A DNA stretch of 64,000 nucleotides from Moniliella sp. 'wahieum' (GCA_003971905.1 RSEE01000033.1:263001-327000); one strand, 5' to 3'; counted from the first letter of the stretch, positions 47,081 to 58,313 are shown. The notes: generated by a model not told the origin, from the letters alone. A program made the numbers and translations.

Positions 47081-47579
47081 ATGTCTAACCCCCAGGCCGT
47101 CTCGTGCTTCGGCAAGAAGAAGACCGCCACAGCGGTGGCTTACGCTAAGGCAGGCAAGGGTCTCCTCCGTGTCAACGGCCAGCCCATCCACCTCATGAAG
47201 CCCGAAGTGCTGCGCTGGAAGCTCTACGAGCCCGTCCTCATTGTCGGCGAGGACAAGTTCGCGTGCGTTGCCACTCATTTCCATAACTAGCTCCTTTCCA
47301 ACATCACGCTGACATTGTTTTTCCCTTCAGTCCCGTTGACATCCGGGTCCGCGTTTCGGGCGGTGGCCACACTTCGCAGGTGTACGCCATCCGTCAAGCC
47401 ATCGCTAAGGCGCTTGTTGCGTACTACGCCAAGTTCTACGATGCTTCCTCGGCTCTTGAGCTGCGCCAGCTTTTCGTCAGCTACGACCGCACCCTCCTCA
47501 TTGCCGACCCCCGCCGCATGGAGCCCAAGAGTTTGGCGGCAAGGGTGCCCGCGCTCGTCGCCAGAAGTCGTACCGTTAA
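47081..47579 (+). CDS. 40S ribosomal protein S16 (uS9)
   Basis: Small-subunit ribosomal protein uS9. Exons are 47081-47262 and 47331-47579, with a CGCTGAC branch site in the intron. Diagnostic segments are [58 protein letters not shown] and [17 protein letters not shown]. The universal C-terminus should read [11 protein letters not shown]...QKSYR. In the given sequence one A is missing near 47528-47531, which shifts the frame after EPK; restoring the frame gives a stop at 47577 and 143 residues. Because this protein is essential and its C-terminal tail contacts tRNA in the P site, the break is almost surely a sequence error, and it serves as a yardstick for the other breaks in the window. Confidence 0.95.
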
Positions 47580-48164
47580 ACCGTTTTCTGCTGGGAGCAG
47601 GGACTTGCCTATCAGTACACAATGGTCTCTGTGCCAGATTATTGCTGCACGATGTGTTCTCTGTCGATCCCGTGGTATTATGGTTTTTAGTGGACCTCTC
47701 CGGGTTTGCACCGCATGGCTTTTTCGTTGTCTGTGTCCAAATTCTGGGCACAGCTATGATGTTGGCACCCACTTCTGCAAAAAGGATTTCGTGTCCAGTA
47801 TGCCCCCACCCATTTCCCTTGCCAGGGCTATCATCGTAGAGTTGTGACTGTGTTCAGCTTGGACTATGAGTGGCTCGACTCCTGTCTATATGGCTTCAGC
47901 GTGTCGTACAATCAACAATTGTAGATAGAGACGGATTGGAACTCCAGGAGGCTGCACGTTGTCGGTGTGTTGGCTTGTTCAGGATCATCGTCCAGCCGAG
48001 TGGGGCCTCCACTCGTTGCGATAAAAGTAGAACACCAGCCTAATGCAATGCCTGCAGAGTTGATAGGCTCGGGATAAGGCCTCCGGGTTTTCAGCCGGAT
48101 TTGGTCCATTTCAAATCGTATCTCCGGCGTCCGGTTCCCCTACTTTTGTCACTCTACCACCATT
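47580..48164. other. Intergenic between RPS16 and pyridoxal kinase
   Basis: It contains the RPS16 3' region and the pyridoxal kinase promoter. Nothing else was recognised. Confidence 0.4.
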
Positions 48165-49187
48165 ATGTCTACCAGTGAACTGCAAGGTCGTCTGCTCAAC
48201 ATCCAAAGCCATGTCGTGAGTGGCTATGTCGGTGGACAAGCTGGCGCGCTTCCCCTGGCCATGCTGGGATGGGCAGTCTCCTTTATCCCCACAGTGACAT
48301 TCAGCAACCACCCGGCGTATGGATCATTTAAGGGTGTGCGCACCGATCCAGGCCTGATCGAGTCGTTGCTCGAGGGCCTGGACCAGAACGGACTGGCGCG
48401 GTTCGATCGGCTCCTGACTGGTTACATTCCTTCACCGGAAGCGTGCCACGTTATCGCCCTCTACATCGAAAAGCTGCGGGCTGCCAACCCAGAATTGGTG
48501 TATGTGCTGGATCCCGTACTCGGGGAGTCGGCCAATGGCTTTTACGTCGATAAGAATCTGGCACCCTTGTACCGCCAACTAGCGGGGATCGCGACGATCA
48601 TTACCCCCAATCACTTCGAGGCGGAGGTTTTGTCGGGCATCAAGATCACGGACGCCAGCTCCTTAAGGGAGGCACTCAAGATTATTCATACTGGGCTGGG
48701 GGCCCAGCATGTGCTCATCACCTCAGTCGAGCTTCCGGCCAACGTGATCGCACCAAGCGCACCTGTGTCTGAGCAATCATTTTACACATTGGTGGGGTCA
48801 TCCTACTCCCAAAGCACGTTTAAGCCGTGGGTCCTTCGCACACCGGCTGTGCCTGGCCACTACTCCGGCACAGGTGATCTTCTGGCTGCACTCATTGCCG
48901 GGCGGTTCACTTCAGGGCCCGAAGGAGAAAGACTGTTACAAGAGGCGGTCGAGTACGCTGCCACTGTTCTGCATGGCGTGTTAATGAAGACGTATGAGCA
49001 TGCTCAAGCTCAAGAAGCGGTACAACCATTGACAGACGAGATGCAAGTGACTGGCGTCTTTGGCAAGGAACCCATTACTCTTGCCCGCAGGTCGCTCAAC
49101 GCAGCCCGTACTGAGCTGCGGCTCACTGAGAGTCGGGCATTGTTCAGTCCTCAGATTCAGTCCAAGTTCTCTGCAGAGTACCTGTGA
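48165..49187 (+). CDS. Pyridoxal kinase
   Basis: Phosphorylates pyridoxal, pyridoxine and pyridoxamine with ATP in vitamin B6 salvage; a cytosolic enzyme of the ribokinase superfamily. The intact, intronless frame gives 340 residues. It opens with LLNIQSHVVSGYVGG (substrate-binding Ser and the GYVGG turn), then YVLDPVLGE (ATP-grasping loop) and TPNHFEAEVLSGIKI. It ends its core with GHYSGTGDLLAALIAGRF, which carries the catalytic Asp in the GTGD anion hole. A C-terminal extension of about 60 residues follows. The start ATG gives the expected family N-terminus. It is convergent with the Nudix gene, about 300 bases apart. Confidence 0.95.
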   Translation: MSTSELQGRLLNIQSHVVSGYVGGQAGALPLAMLGWAVSFIPTVTFSNHPAYGSFKGVRTDPGLIESLLEGLDQNGLARFDRLLTGYIPSPEACHVIALYIEKLRAANPELVYVLDPVLGESANGFYVDKNLAPLYRQLAGIATIITPNHFEAEVLSGIKITDASSLREALKIIHTGLGAQHVLITSVELPANVIAPSAPVSEQSFYTLVGSSYSQSTFKPWVLRTPAVPGHYSGTGDLLAALIAGRFTSGPEGERLLQEAVEYAATVLHGVLMKTYEHAQAQEAVQPLTDEMQVTGVFGKEPITLARRSLNAARTELRLTESRALFSPQIQSKFSAEYL

Positions 49188-49492
49188 TCGATGCATTGAC
49201 GTGTTCATCCCATATGTGTGCTGCAAAGATGCCGAAGCCAATACAAACTTAAAGCCAACGCCCATACCTTATACACCACCTATAATCCCGAACTTTTACC
49301 CCTATCTACATTGTGTTCGCCTTTGTGTAGTTGTACCCCAAGATCTGGACCGCGGAGCCATAGAAAATGCCATACATCTAGCAGGAACAGCTGTTTGTGC
49401 ACAGCGCCTCCATAATGTGTACGCAGGCAGAGGCCAAACATTGGGATGCGATGTGATCGATGATGTCAATTATCCGTACCGTTGTGCAGCGA
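49188..49492. other. Convergent gap between pyridoxal kinase and Nudix gene
   Basis: Two 3' ends face each other. Nothing else was recognised. Confidence 0.4.
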
Positions 49493-50449
49493 TCACGATG
49501 AAAAAGCGCGCTTGAGTTTCTCCGTCGAAGCAGCCGGCTCGGCGGATGAAGAGGCGGAGCTCAAGGGCGAGGGGAGGGCCAAAGCCGATGCCAACTGCAC
49601 GCCCGCAGCAAAGTGGGCAAAGCGAGCATCCACAACCGCATTGAGATCTTTAGCCAGCTGGAGTGTATTGGTGTAGAGTGATGCCAGTGGAACAATGTGT
49701 GTAGCCACTTCCTCCCCAGGGTCAAGGTGGGCCTTAGGAGGTGCACCCCCCTCGGGCAGTCGGACGTGAACGACCACGAACCGCAATGTTGATCCACTCA
49801 GGCCAGGATCAGAGGGGATGATGCCAGATGTTCCCACTGGCTCCGCCGTTCCGGCTGACAAAGCAGCCTCACTGCCTTGTTTGACCTCGTCTTGGCGTGA
49901 AGGGGGAGGGGTGCCGTAGCCTGTTTCTTCCCATAGCTCACGCAGTGCAGCTCGCTGAGATCCTTCAACCCCTTCTCCCCGGCATCCACAAGTCCAGCAG
50001 GAAGCTCGAGCACGACTGATCCCACCGGAGGGCGAAATTGGGATACTAGTAGAACCTCGGATGGAGGGAGCAGCGCCTCGTGACAAGAGAGGGAGGATGG
50101 ACACAGCTGGAAAGGGATAGCACACGCATTTTGGTGTTAGTCATTGGTCAATGAACAGATGGGGAGGGCGGAACCTACCATCTACCTCGCCCTTGCGGGT
50201 CCTCCTGTTGGCTGATTCCCACGTCCGGGTCTTTCCCGTTTCATCGACCCATTCGAGGGCGTGGAGGCTGACCCATTTGGCATCCTGGTCCGGCAGAGGA
50301 CGTGAGGCAATGACCTTAGGCAACTGGCGCTGGGTAGGAGAAGGGCCAGACATGACAGGCGAGGCTGAATAGGCGCGCTGGAAGAGCAGGTGTGGTGTCC
50401 GTGAGAACACAAGATGGGTGCCAATGCGGCGGTGGAGGGGCAATCGCAT
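49493..50449 (-). CDS. Nudix hydrolase, ADP-ribose pyrophosphatase (Ysa1-like)
   Basis: Hydrolyses ADP-ribose or related nucleoside diphosphate sugars. Exons are 50449-50179 and 50106-49493. The N-terminal MRLPLHRRIGTHLVFSRTPH is basic and looks like a mitochondrial presequence; an internal Met at VMSGPSP could give a cytosolic form. The family beta-strand FRPPVGSVVLELPAGLVDAGE precedes the Nudix helix RAALRELWEETGYG, whose Glu pair binds metal. The order is that of the ADPRase subgroup. Between the Gly and the REL block there are about four residues more than the consensus. Two frame corrections are needed, near 50085 and near 49982, both just outside the catalytic helix. Confidence 0.85.
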
Positions 50450-52077
50450 GGAGGTGGGTCAGTAGTCGCCAAGGGCAGCTGCTGAGGCGCATCGCTTCTC
50501 CGTTCTGGCGCCTCGGGATTACAGAACGCTCCATCATGCATCGTGCATTCTGCCTCATGCATCACGCCAGCCAATTCGATGACGTCAGGCACCAGAGGGT
50601 ATGAAACATTGAATAATTCGTGCGTACTTCGCATCAGCACATCATCGATCTCCTTGCTCACTAGGCTCTCACTAGTCATTCCGACGCCGGTGCCACCCAC
50701 CACCGACCTGGCCTTGGTTCGGGCTGAGAGTCAACTGCGGTCAAGATCATGTAGGGCTCGCTTAAGATCAATTGAGGACACATTAGACGCCACCCCAAAT
50801 TCCCTTCTGGGTGGTAGGCTGCCAGCTCGACAAGACCATGAGAGATGGGTGTCTTTTTGGAAAAAAGCCAACTGGGAAGTTCAGGAAGTCAATCATCGTG
50901 GCATTGACACTGCATAAGGACGAATGGCATATGGGCCGCTTGGCGGACTTGATGGTAGCCAGGCAACGCTTCAGCTGCACTTCTATTTCTCGACCAACGC
51001 AAAGATCATCCAAACAAAGCGGAACGGCTGTGTAGTCAAGGCGCGAGGGCTCAAGGAGCCCTCAAACCTTCGATCTCCTGTATAGGGATTGCTGTCTGAA
51101 GTCTGACGCTCGAGGACAAACATATCAGCACGATTGGCAAAGAGCAACCCGTGGCTATGGACTGTGGGCGTTGAAGAGGAAATGAGTATGATCGCGGTGA
51201 ATTGAAAGGGGAATACTTACAAGGTCATAGCCTGAGTATGCAGGTGTGATGGTGCTGGTATCTAGATCGAAAAGTGGAAGAGACACATGAGGACAAGGTC
51301 AGTAACAGTATCCTCTGATAGTCAGACAGCAGGCAGAGCTCAGACGAAAGATGGTGATTAGGTTGTATATCCGCATCACAAGGAGTTCTTGCTAAGCGTG
51401 GTGCATGAAACTGATCATCTCGGCAAAGTGGAGGAAACCAAAACTTACGCGGAGGTAGAAGTTAGTAGAGAGTGAAAGGGAATACCGTCTTGCCACAGGT
51501 CTGAAAGGTCACATTGGTCAGAGCTCTGCCTTCACATGAGGTGAGGGATCGGGGAGGAATCAGAATGCCATGGATAGGCTACCTTGTTCTCCTCATAAGA
51601 AATAGGAGAGACTCCCACAGTATGGTTTCATCCCGATGAAAAGAATGGAGGGTTTGCATACCTTTTGTAGTGACTTTGGACCCTGGGCAAGACGGCTGGT
51701 CAATGGTGGTGGTGGGGATTGAAAAACCTGACGGTAAATCCACGCAGAAGAGCAGAAATAATTTCTTCGGAGGCAGCTCATTGAGCGGAATGTAGGGCTA
51801 AATTCCGCCTGCCTTGCGATGGGGCCGGCGACATGGTGTCGTAGCTGCCACCGCCACCACCGGGAACATTGAACGTTGATTGTTGAGCCTCTACCACCAA
51901 CATCGCAACTGCCTCTGCTAGTAGCTTGCCACGCCAATCCCCAAACGGAGACCCATTTTCTCTCAGCCTACCAAACGCGGAGTACTGCAGTGGTGTATCC
52001 TTTCACCTGTCCTGTGCATCTCTCCTACACCAATCGTATTCGATCTTTCTGCTCGCATCCTTTGACGCGTAGCTAAA
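50450..52077. other. Intergenic, 1.6 kb, with unexplained minus-strand splice-like signals
   Basis: No open frame of note. On the minus strand between about 51900 and 51100 several donor-like sequences (GTATGC, GTAGCC, GTAAGTTT, GTAAGTATT) and a CTACTAAC branch-like word occur in order. They might mark a gene of tiny exons or a spliced non-coding RNA, but no protein family was recognised. Confidence 0.3.
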
Positions 52078-53866
52078 ATGTCGTCCTCACTCGTCTACTA
52101 CAAGTTCCGATCTCAGCGGCAACCATCTAAGATTACCTTTGATGGCACCAACATCCGCGTATGGGATATCAAGAAGGAGATCATCTCTCAGAATCGCATG
52201 GACAAGGACCTCGACTTTCATTTGCTAGTTTTTGACGAGAATGGTCAAAAAGGTAAGCCTTCCCGCTCTCTGGACCTCTTCGCTCAACGTGTTACTAACG
52301 AAGCGTCTTCATCTCGTTTAGAATTCAAAGCGATGACCATCTCATCCCGCGTTCATCTACCGTTATTGTCAAGCGTATGCCTGCCCCACCTGGGAGGGGA
52401 TCAGCGTACAAGTATGTGCCCGATACTGCCCCAGACAGCAGGTTTTCTCGTAGCGCTGCACCCCAAAGCCGTGCAGCTCAAGCCAAGGCAGCCATGTCGG
52501 CTCGGTTCAACGAGACGCGTCCGGGACAGGGCTCCGGAGAAAACACCGCGATCTTTGTTCCCTCTGTCACCGCCCCTGACGATGCCGACGAGGCATCCAA
52601 AATTGCGGCCATGTTCCAAGCAACGTCCGAGCAGTGGAGCCATGCGCAAGAGCGGATGGCCCATACTACGTTTCGTGGTACCGGTCGTGGCGGCATGCGC
52701 GGAGGAAGGGGGGGCGGTGCGATGGGAGGCGGCAGGCCCGATGCCTCTGGGCAGGGACCTCTTCCTCCTGGCCCGGTTCGGCACCACGAGCCCCCCGGGG
52801 CAGGGTACGTCTGTCATCGTTGCGGAAAGAAGGGCCATTGGATCCAAGACTGTCCGACGAACGACATGCCGGACTGGCAGAACAAGCCCAAGCTCAAGCG
52901 TACGACGGGTATTCCCAAGAGTATGCTCAAGACGATTGAAAATCCTACCGATGAGCAACGTGCCGCGGGCGTGATGATCACGGCAGATGGCGAGTTTGTT
53001 ATTCCGCAAGCGGACACAGCTACATGGGAGAAGGAGAAGGGCAAGAACAAATCTTGACTAAGAACGATGTGTATGAGATGGCCCCTTCGGATCCTTCCTT
53101 AACATGCAGTCTCTGCTCCCGCCTGCTGCGAGATGCCATGGAGACGCCGTGCTGTCATACTCGCTACTGCGAGGAGTGCATTACCGCCCACCTTTTGGAC
53201 CATGACTTTGCTTGTCCCGAGTGCGATACGCGGATCGATGACTTTGACAAACTGGTTCGCGACGAGGAGATGCGCGGCAAGGTACGGCAGTACATTGATG
53301 ACGAAATTGGCAAGAGTGAACAGGCGCACGACAAGGATAAGGAGGAGGGAGACGATGCCATCGCCGATGCCGAGCATGAAGGCGGAGCCCGTAGAGTGGA
53401 TCTGGACGCGCCCCCATCTGACGGAAATGGCCCAGGAGTGCGGGAGTACATGGGGTATGCGCAAGAGGCCAAGGCCCGCACGGCGGAGACGATGTGGGCG
53501 GGCGGAGTGCCGTATCCGCTCATGATGCAGCTGCTCATGGCTCGCTTGGCGCAGCAGGCCAAGGACCCCGCTCAGCCAGATGCGGATCGAGTGCAAGCCA
53601 TTGCAGCGCTCAAGATGATGCAGTTCCAAATTATGCAAAGCCAACAGCAAGCTCAGGCCCAGGCCCAAGCTGCTATGGCTCATTCTGTCTCCCGATGGGG
53701 CCAGCCTCATGCGGCCGGGTACGGTAGCGGCGGCGGCTTTGGTGGCGCAGGCCCACACGGTTATGGGCACGACAATGGTGGCCCCTCGAGCCGTTGGGGA
53801 CACCCCAAGCGTGAGCGCCCGGCAGACTTCCTCGAGGTGCCGCGAGCAAACAAGCGGACGCGCTGA
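52078..53866 (+). CDS. MPE1: Mpe1/RBBP6-like pre-mRNA cleavage and polyadenylation factor
   Basis: A subunit of the cleavage and polyadenylation factor that bridges RNA 3'-end processing and ubiquitin chemistry. The domain order is diagnostic. First comes an N-terminal ubiquitin-like DWNN domain (SSSLVYYKFRSQ through DDHLIPRSSTVIVKRMP). Then an RGG/Gly-rich linker, a CCHC zinc knuckle (CHRCGKKGHWIQDC, about 52812-52853), the conserved GIPKSML and GEFVIP segments, and a RING/U-box-like finger (CSLCSRLL...CPEC, about 53106-53220). The C-terminus is Gln/Gly-rich with GGFGGAGPHGYG. An intron, 52253-52321, has a TTACTAACG branch site. Two -1 corrections, both in AAA runs (about 52327 and 53049), join the three frame segments into about 574 residues. 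Confidence 0.93.
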
Positions 53867-54710
53867 CCAGGGAGCCTCGAACCTTGAGGACGAGTGGATT
53901 CGGCTACTTAGGTGGAGTGCCTCCGCGGGACTGGCGCTTTGAAGACAAGACAAAGATTTTTACACTCACACTTGGGCCATGGGTCGGCTGTCACCATGTC
54001 GATTAATGCTCATACCGGCACAACTCAGATTTCGCATGTCTCCTATTGCCTCCGTCATGTCTGTGAAGCTGTAAGGGCGTGAAGACCAATGATCGCATAT
54101 CCTCATGCCCGAGCGGCCACCGCACGTCCAATAATGTAGGCAAAAGGTGAACAGGTCATCCAGTGGATTATATTATGGTTTTGCATACTAGTGACCTGCT
54201 TTTACATAGAGGATTGATATCCTGGCGATCCCCCTGGTTCCTTAACGTTTAACCTTGGTGGCGCTTCCAAGTAACCCCCGCAAGATGAACGGTTCGGTTT
54301 AGACGTAGCGTTCCCCCTGTCCCAGCCTTAAGCTCTGCCAATGATATGGACGCAACTTAGAGGATCGATGGAGATGGCTCATCGGTCGGATGTCTACCAC
54401 ACGCTCATTCCTATCCACACGCGCTACATCGGGTTTGGAAACGGATGGCGGGCGCCAGAGGTTCTTTGTCTTGGTCTTAAGCTCTGTAAATGATGTACGA
54501 CTAGAACATCTGGATCTGATCCACCCCAGTTGCGATGCGTTGAACGGGGGCTTAATTCACCCGTGATACCACCGGTCACCGGTCGCGCCGCTCGTCCAAC
54601 TTGAACATTTGCAATCTTTCTCCACCTCCGCCCGCGCAGCAACCACGAACAGCCAAGTTTTGGTTGGGAGCTGCTGGAGGGCCTCCCTCTTCTGCTTCCG
54701 GACCAACACC
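53867..54710. other. Intergenic
   Basis: No gene was recognised. A CAATAATGTA word at about 54129-54138 matches part of the word shared by the RPL9 and RPS16 promoters. Confidence 0.4.
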
Positions 54711-56196
54711 ATGCGCTGCTGGTCGTCGATCGGATTCTGGGCAGCTGCCCTAGCGCTTTCCACGTGTGCGCTTGCCTCCGTCACTGCGCCTGATCCCCAA
54801 GTGATTGCACTGGACGACCCCGACCTGTTTCTCCAGACGATCGGGCAGGATGTGGGCGCAGTGGTAGAGTGGTATGCGCCGTGGTGCCGGTGGTGCAAGA
54901 AGTTCAAGAAGGACTACAGTCGCCTGCCAGGTCGCGTTGCCGATGCAGCGATGCGGGATGGGGCATCCCCCGACGAGGCGGCGGTGATCATTGCGGCTGT
55001 CAACGTTGAGGCCAACTCGCAGCTGGCGCACAAATACAATGTCGAGGGCTTGCCAACGATCCAGTGGATCCCCCCCGGTGCTGGAAACGATCCGAACCAA
55101 GCCATCGTTTACTCGGAAAAGCGCACGCTCAAGAAACTGGTGCCATGGGTACGGGAACAGCAGAAGGCCGCACCCAACTTGGACGCTGGCTTGCTGGGTG
55201 CATTGGGTGCTTCGGCCTCTGGTGCCGAGGCTCAGCAGACAGCGCTCGTGTTGACGAGCGAGACGTTTGAGCAAGTGACCCAGGACCCCGAGAAGAATGT
55301 GCTGGTTGTGTTGGAAACAGAGGGATGCGACGCATGCCAGACGCTCCGCCCAACTTTAGACCGCTTGGCTTCCATATTTGCTCCCGAGGCCAATTGCCAA
55401 GTGGCACGGATCAATGCGGATGACAACGTGGATGTGACTAAGCCGTTTGGGCTGGACGTCTTTCCCCGGATCATTGTAAGTTGAACCTTTGCCTTTTCCG
55501 GACGTTTGGGTTGGAAGCGTGGTTCTGACATCCCCTTCTGGTTTCCACCTCAGCTATTCTCTATCCCGTTGCCAGGCGAGTCGGGCAAGTCTACGCGGCA
55601 GTACGATGCTGAGCGGAATGAAGTCAAGTTGGTAGAGTATCTGAACAGTGTGTGCCACACTCACCGACTCGCGCCATCGGGCTGGCTGGACACGGAGGTG
55701 GGGCGCCTGGCTGCGCTGGATAAGTTGGTGGGCAGGCAGGCGGCAGCGGTGGCACATGCGTATCCCGAGGAGGCGCAGACGCAAGCAGAGCATGCCCGGC
55801 AGTGGATCAAGTCGATGCGGGGTGATGCAGAGAAAGTCAAGTGGACCGAGACGAAGGAAGCATCTGCGCGCTTGTACGAACGGGCGATTGCCGAGTTGGA
55901 AAAGGAAGCGGAGAACAAGGCAAAGGGAACGGATTGGCTGAGCACGTCCTTGGAGAGCCCTTGAGACGCGTCTGTATGCTTCGGCCACGCCGGAGGAGGC
56001 CAACGAGAAGTACGAGAGCGCACCCTCGCTCGCAAGGGCCGAACGGGACACTCTCACAGTCCAGGCCAATATTCTGCGTGCCATCCTTGCCGTCCGCACC
56101 GACATCTTCAACATGACCACCTCTGAAGCAACAGCGTCTGCGCCGGTGGCCACTCCAGAGACGCAGGAGGCGCTTCCAGGCCATGCGGATCTGTGA
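54711..56196 (+). CDS. Erp38-like protein disulfide isomerase with CRWC active site
   Basis: A secreted-pathway thioredoxin-fold protein. A clear signal peptide (FWAAALALSTCALAS) is followed by a thioredoxin domain with the active site CRWC at 54885-54896, in VVEWYAPWCRWCKKFKKDY, and cis-Pro segment GLPTIQW. A second thioredoxin-like domain carries CDAC (EGCDACQTLRPTL). After the intron 55476-55553 comes a helical domain (RLAPSGWLDTEVGRLAALDKLV), like the ERp29-type C-terminal domain of fungal Erp38. One frame correction (+1) is needed near 55947; the helical domain then continues to LYASATPEEANEKYE and ends in GHADL. The last four residues, HADL, are only loosely like HDEL, so ER retention is uncertain. 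CRWC and CDAC replace the usual CGHC, so redox strength probably differs. Length is about 468 residues. Confidence 0.82.
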
Positions 56197-57295
56197 GACG
56201 GCCGGTTGCTTGCAACGGCCCTGTGTCATGAATGTGTTCGGACATGGCATGTAGGCAGATGCAGTTTGTCTTCTGCAAGACCTTGCATGTACCTCGTAGA
56301 AAAATGGTGGGGTGGCTCTTGTGCCCATGATGTATGACGTGCATGACGAGTACGGTGCAAGGCGTCGTTGTCGCCGGCAAGCTGTAGCTGCGGCGTTACT
56401 TAAAGCATCCCGAGCTAATAAGCGAGGCGCCGGCCTGATCGCTTGTCGATCGTGCCGCATCATGAATCATTCGTCGAAGCGCGCGTAACGCGTGCCGCGT
56501 AACGCGTAACCGGGCGTAAGCGTAACCGGGCGTAAGCGTAACCGGGCGTAAGCGTAACTGGGTAACCGGAACCATCACATGTTCAGCGTTCCACGGCACG
56601 TCACGTTCATGCTAAGCGCAACCAAGACAAGGACAGAGCAAGGAGGCGCCCAGTGACGCGGATGGTTTCAACTAGTGCGGACCGAACCGGACCGGATCCA
56701 TCACTTTTGTATACCTTCTGTCTGTCGCTGCATCTGCGGAACAATTTGGCTTGAGAGCTGAAAGGTTCAGCGCCAGTGTAGTCGAGGCCGACGCGTGCCG
56801 GCGGAGGCACGGGGCATCTGCCCACCCACTGCCCATCGATCGGCGTGTCCTTCTGGATGACTCATGTCACATGATGCTTGAAGCTTGACAAATGATGGTC
56901 ACATGCAGTGCCGCCCCTTAACCCCCCCGCCGCGCTCGGCCACTGTCGCCCCCTGGCAGCGCACTAGCGCGGTGCTGGTATAAGACAGCCCTGCCCCCCA
57001 CCACCCGCCGCAGCAGGCCGCTGCAGGCGATAGGTCCCGTTTTCGCCACTGCCCCCGCGCGCCCGAGGGTGGCCGAAGCCCGAGCCGCTCTGTAGCAGCC
57101 AGCGCTTCTTACTCACATCACCGATATATACACTTTCCTCCGTTCTCTCACTCCGGCCCTCTCGTATCTACCCGCCTCCTCAAAGAAAGAGAGACCTCTC
57201 TTTCCACCGCCAGTCTGTCTCTCTCCAGCCTCTCTTGCCTCTCTTGCCTCTCTTCTCCCTCTCTCAGTCGCCCTTCCCTCGATCTGCACACCTCG
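56197..57295. other. Intergenic with tandem repeat; CT-rich leader
   Basis: It holds the GTAACCGGGCGTAAGC array. From about 57120 to 57290 a strongly CT-rich stretch runs up to the RTA1-like start codon, a usual fungal core-promoter/5' UTR look. Confidence 0.45.
56506..56571. repeat. 16-bp tandem repeat GTAACCGGGCGTAAGC
   Basis: Three perfect copies (56506-56553) are followed by a degenerate fourth. Related CGCGTAACG words start at 56483. Confidence 0.85.
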
Positions 57296-58313
57296 ATGGG
57301 CGCGTACTCTGACGTCGACGACTGCCACCACATCGACCCCACGCCGGGGGCAGTGTGCCAGCTGCAGAACGCGCCGTACGAATACATCCCCACCCTCTGG
57401 CTCGGCATCCTCTTCACTGTCCTCTTTGGCCTCCAGTTCTTCCTGCATCTCCTCTTTGCACTCTGGCCCCGTCGGTTCCGCCGCGGCGGGTTTATGCTGC
57501 TGGCCGCCGTCTGCGCTGCGGGGGAACTGGGGGGTGGATTGCCCGTCTGGACAGCCACTTTAGCTTCTTCAAGGTCGATCCCTACATTGCCCAACTGGTG
57601 TGCCTGATCATCAGCCCCATCTTTGTCAGCGCAGCCAACTACGTTGCTCTGGAACATCCTCTGTGTTGGCCCAGAGCTGACTCGCGTCAGCACCAAAGTC
57701 TACATTAGCGTCTTTGTCACTGGAGATATCATTTCGCTCGTCATCCAAGCTGTTGGTTGGTGGGATGAGCGCCACAGCCGACACTGACTCGGGCGTACAC
57801 ACTGGATCCAACATTGCCCTGGCCGGTGTCATTGTCCAGATTTTCATCACGGGTCCCTTCTTGATGCTCCTAACGGATTTCCTCGTGCATCACTATCTTG
57901 TTACCAAAGCAGGCCACTACCGCGAGCGCTGGACCAAGGGAACCGCCCTCGTTGGCTGCGCCTCCTTTGTTTCGTCAATCTTCATTCTCATCCGTTGTGT
58001 GTATCGGTGCGTGGAGATGAAGCAAGGATGGACAGGGTACCTTTCCGTGCACGAGGTCTGGTTCCCCATCTTTGATGCTACGATGATCTTCTTCGCCCTC
58101 CTCGTCTTTCTCCTGGTCCATCCCAGTTTCTTCCTCCCAGCTCCCTGGTCCCAGCGAAGCGTGGCAATGTTCGGCGAGAAGCCTGATGACGTCCACATCG
58201 ACATGGGCAAGGGGGACTATGGCGAACACTCTTCTCAAAACCTGTACTCTAGCCCGAACCACTCCTCTCCTCTCCCGGTCAAGTACCCCTACGGCGATTC
58301 CTCCAGTCAATGA
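57296..58313 (+). CDS. RTA1-like seven-helix membrane protein
   Basis: A multi-pass membrane protein of the fungal RTA1/lipid-translocating-exporter-like family, linked in yeasts to 7-aminocholesterol resistance and sphingoid-base handling. It opens MGAYSDVDDC, then YEYIPTLWLGILFTVLFGLQF and a second helix ending in GELGGW. The well-conserved FVSAANYVAL follows, then TGDIISLVIQAVGGG, IALAGVIVQIFITGPF and a loop with RCVYRCVEMKQGWTG. The last helix comes after VHEVWFPIFDATMIFFALLVF. The tail is Ser/Pro-rich. Three frame corrections are needed: -1 in the G run 57529-57534, +1 near 57651 and +1 near 57757; they all restore family-typical sequence. Length is about 339 residues. It is convergent with the Kes1-like gene. 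Confidence 0.82.

Noticed and set aside
47287-47772. 161-codon minus-strand frame over RPS16
   Set aside because: It is the antisense shadow of the RPS16 second exon.
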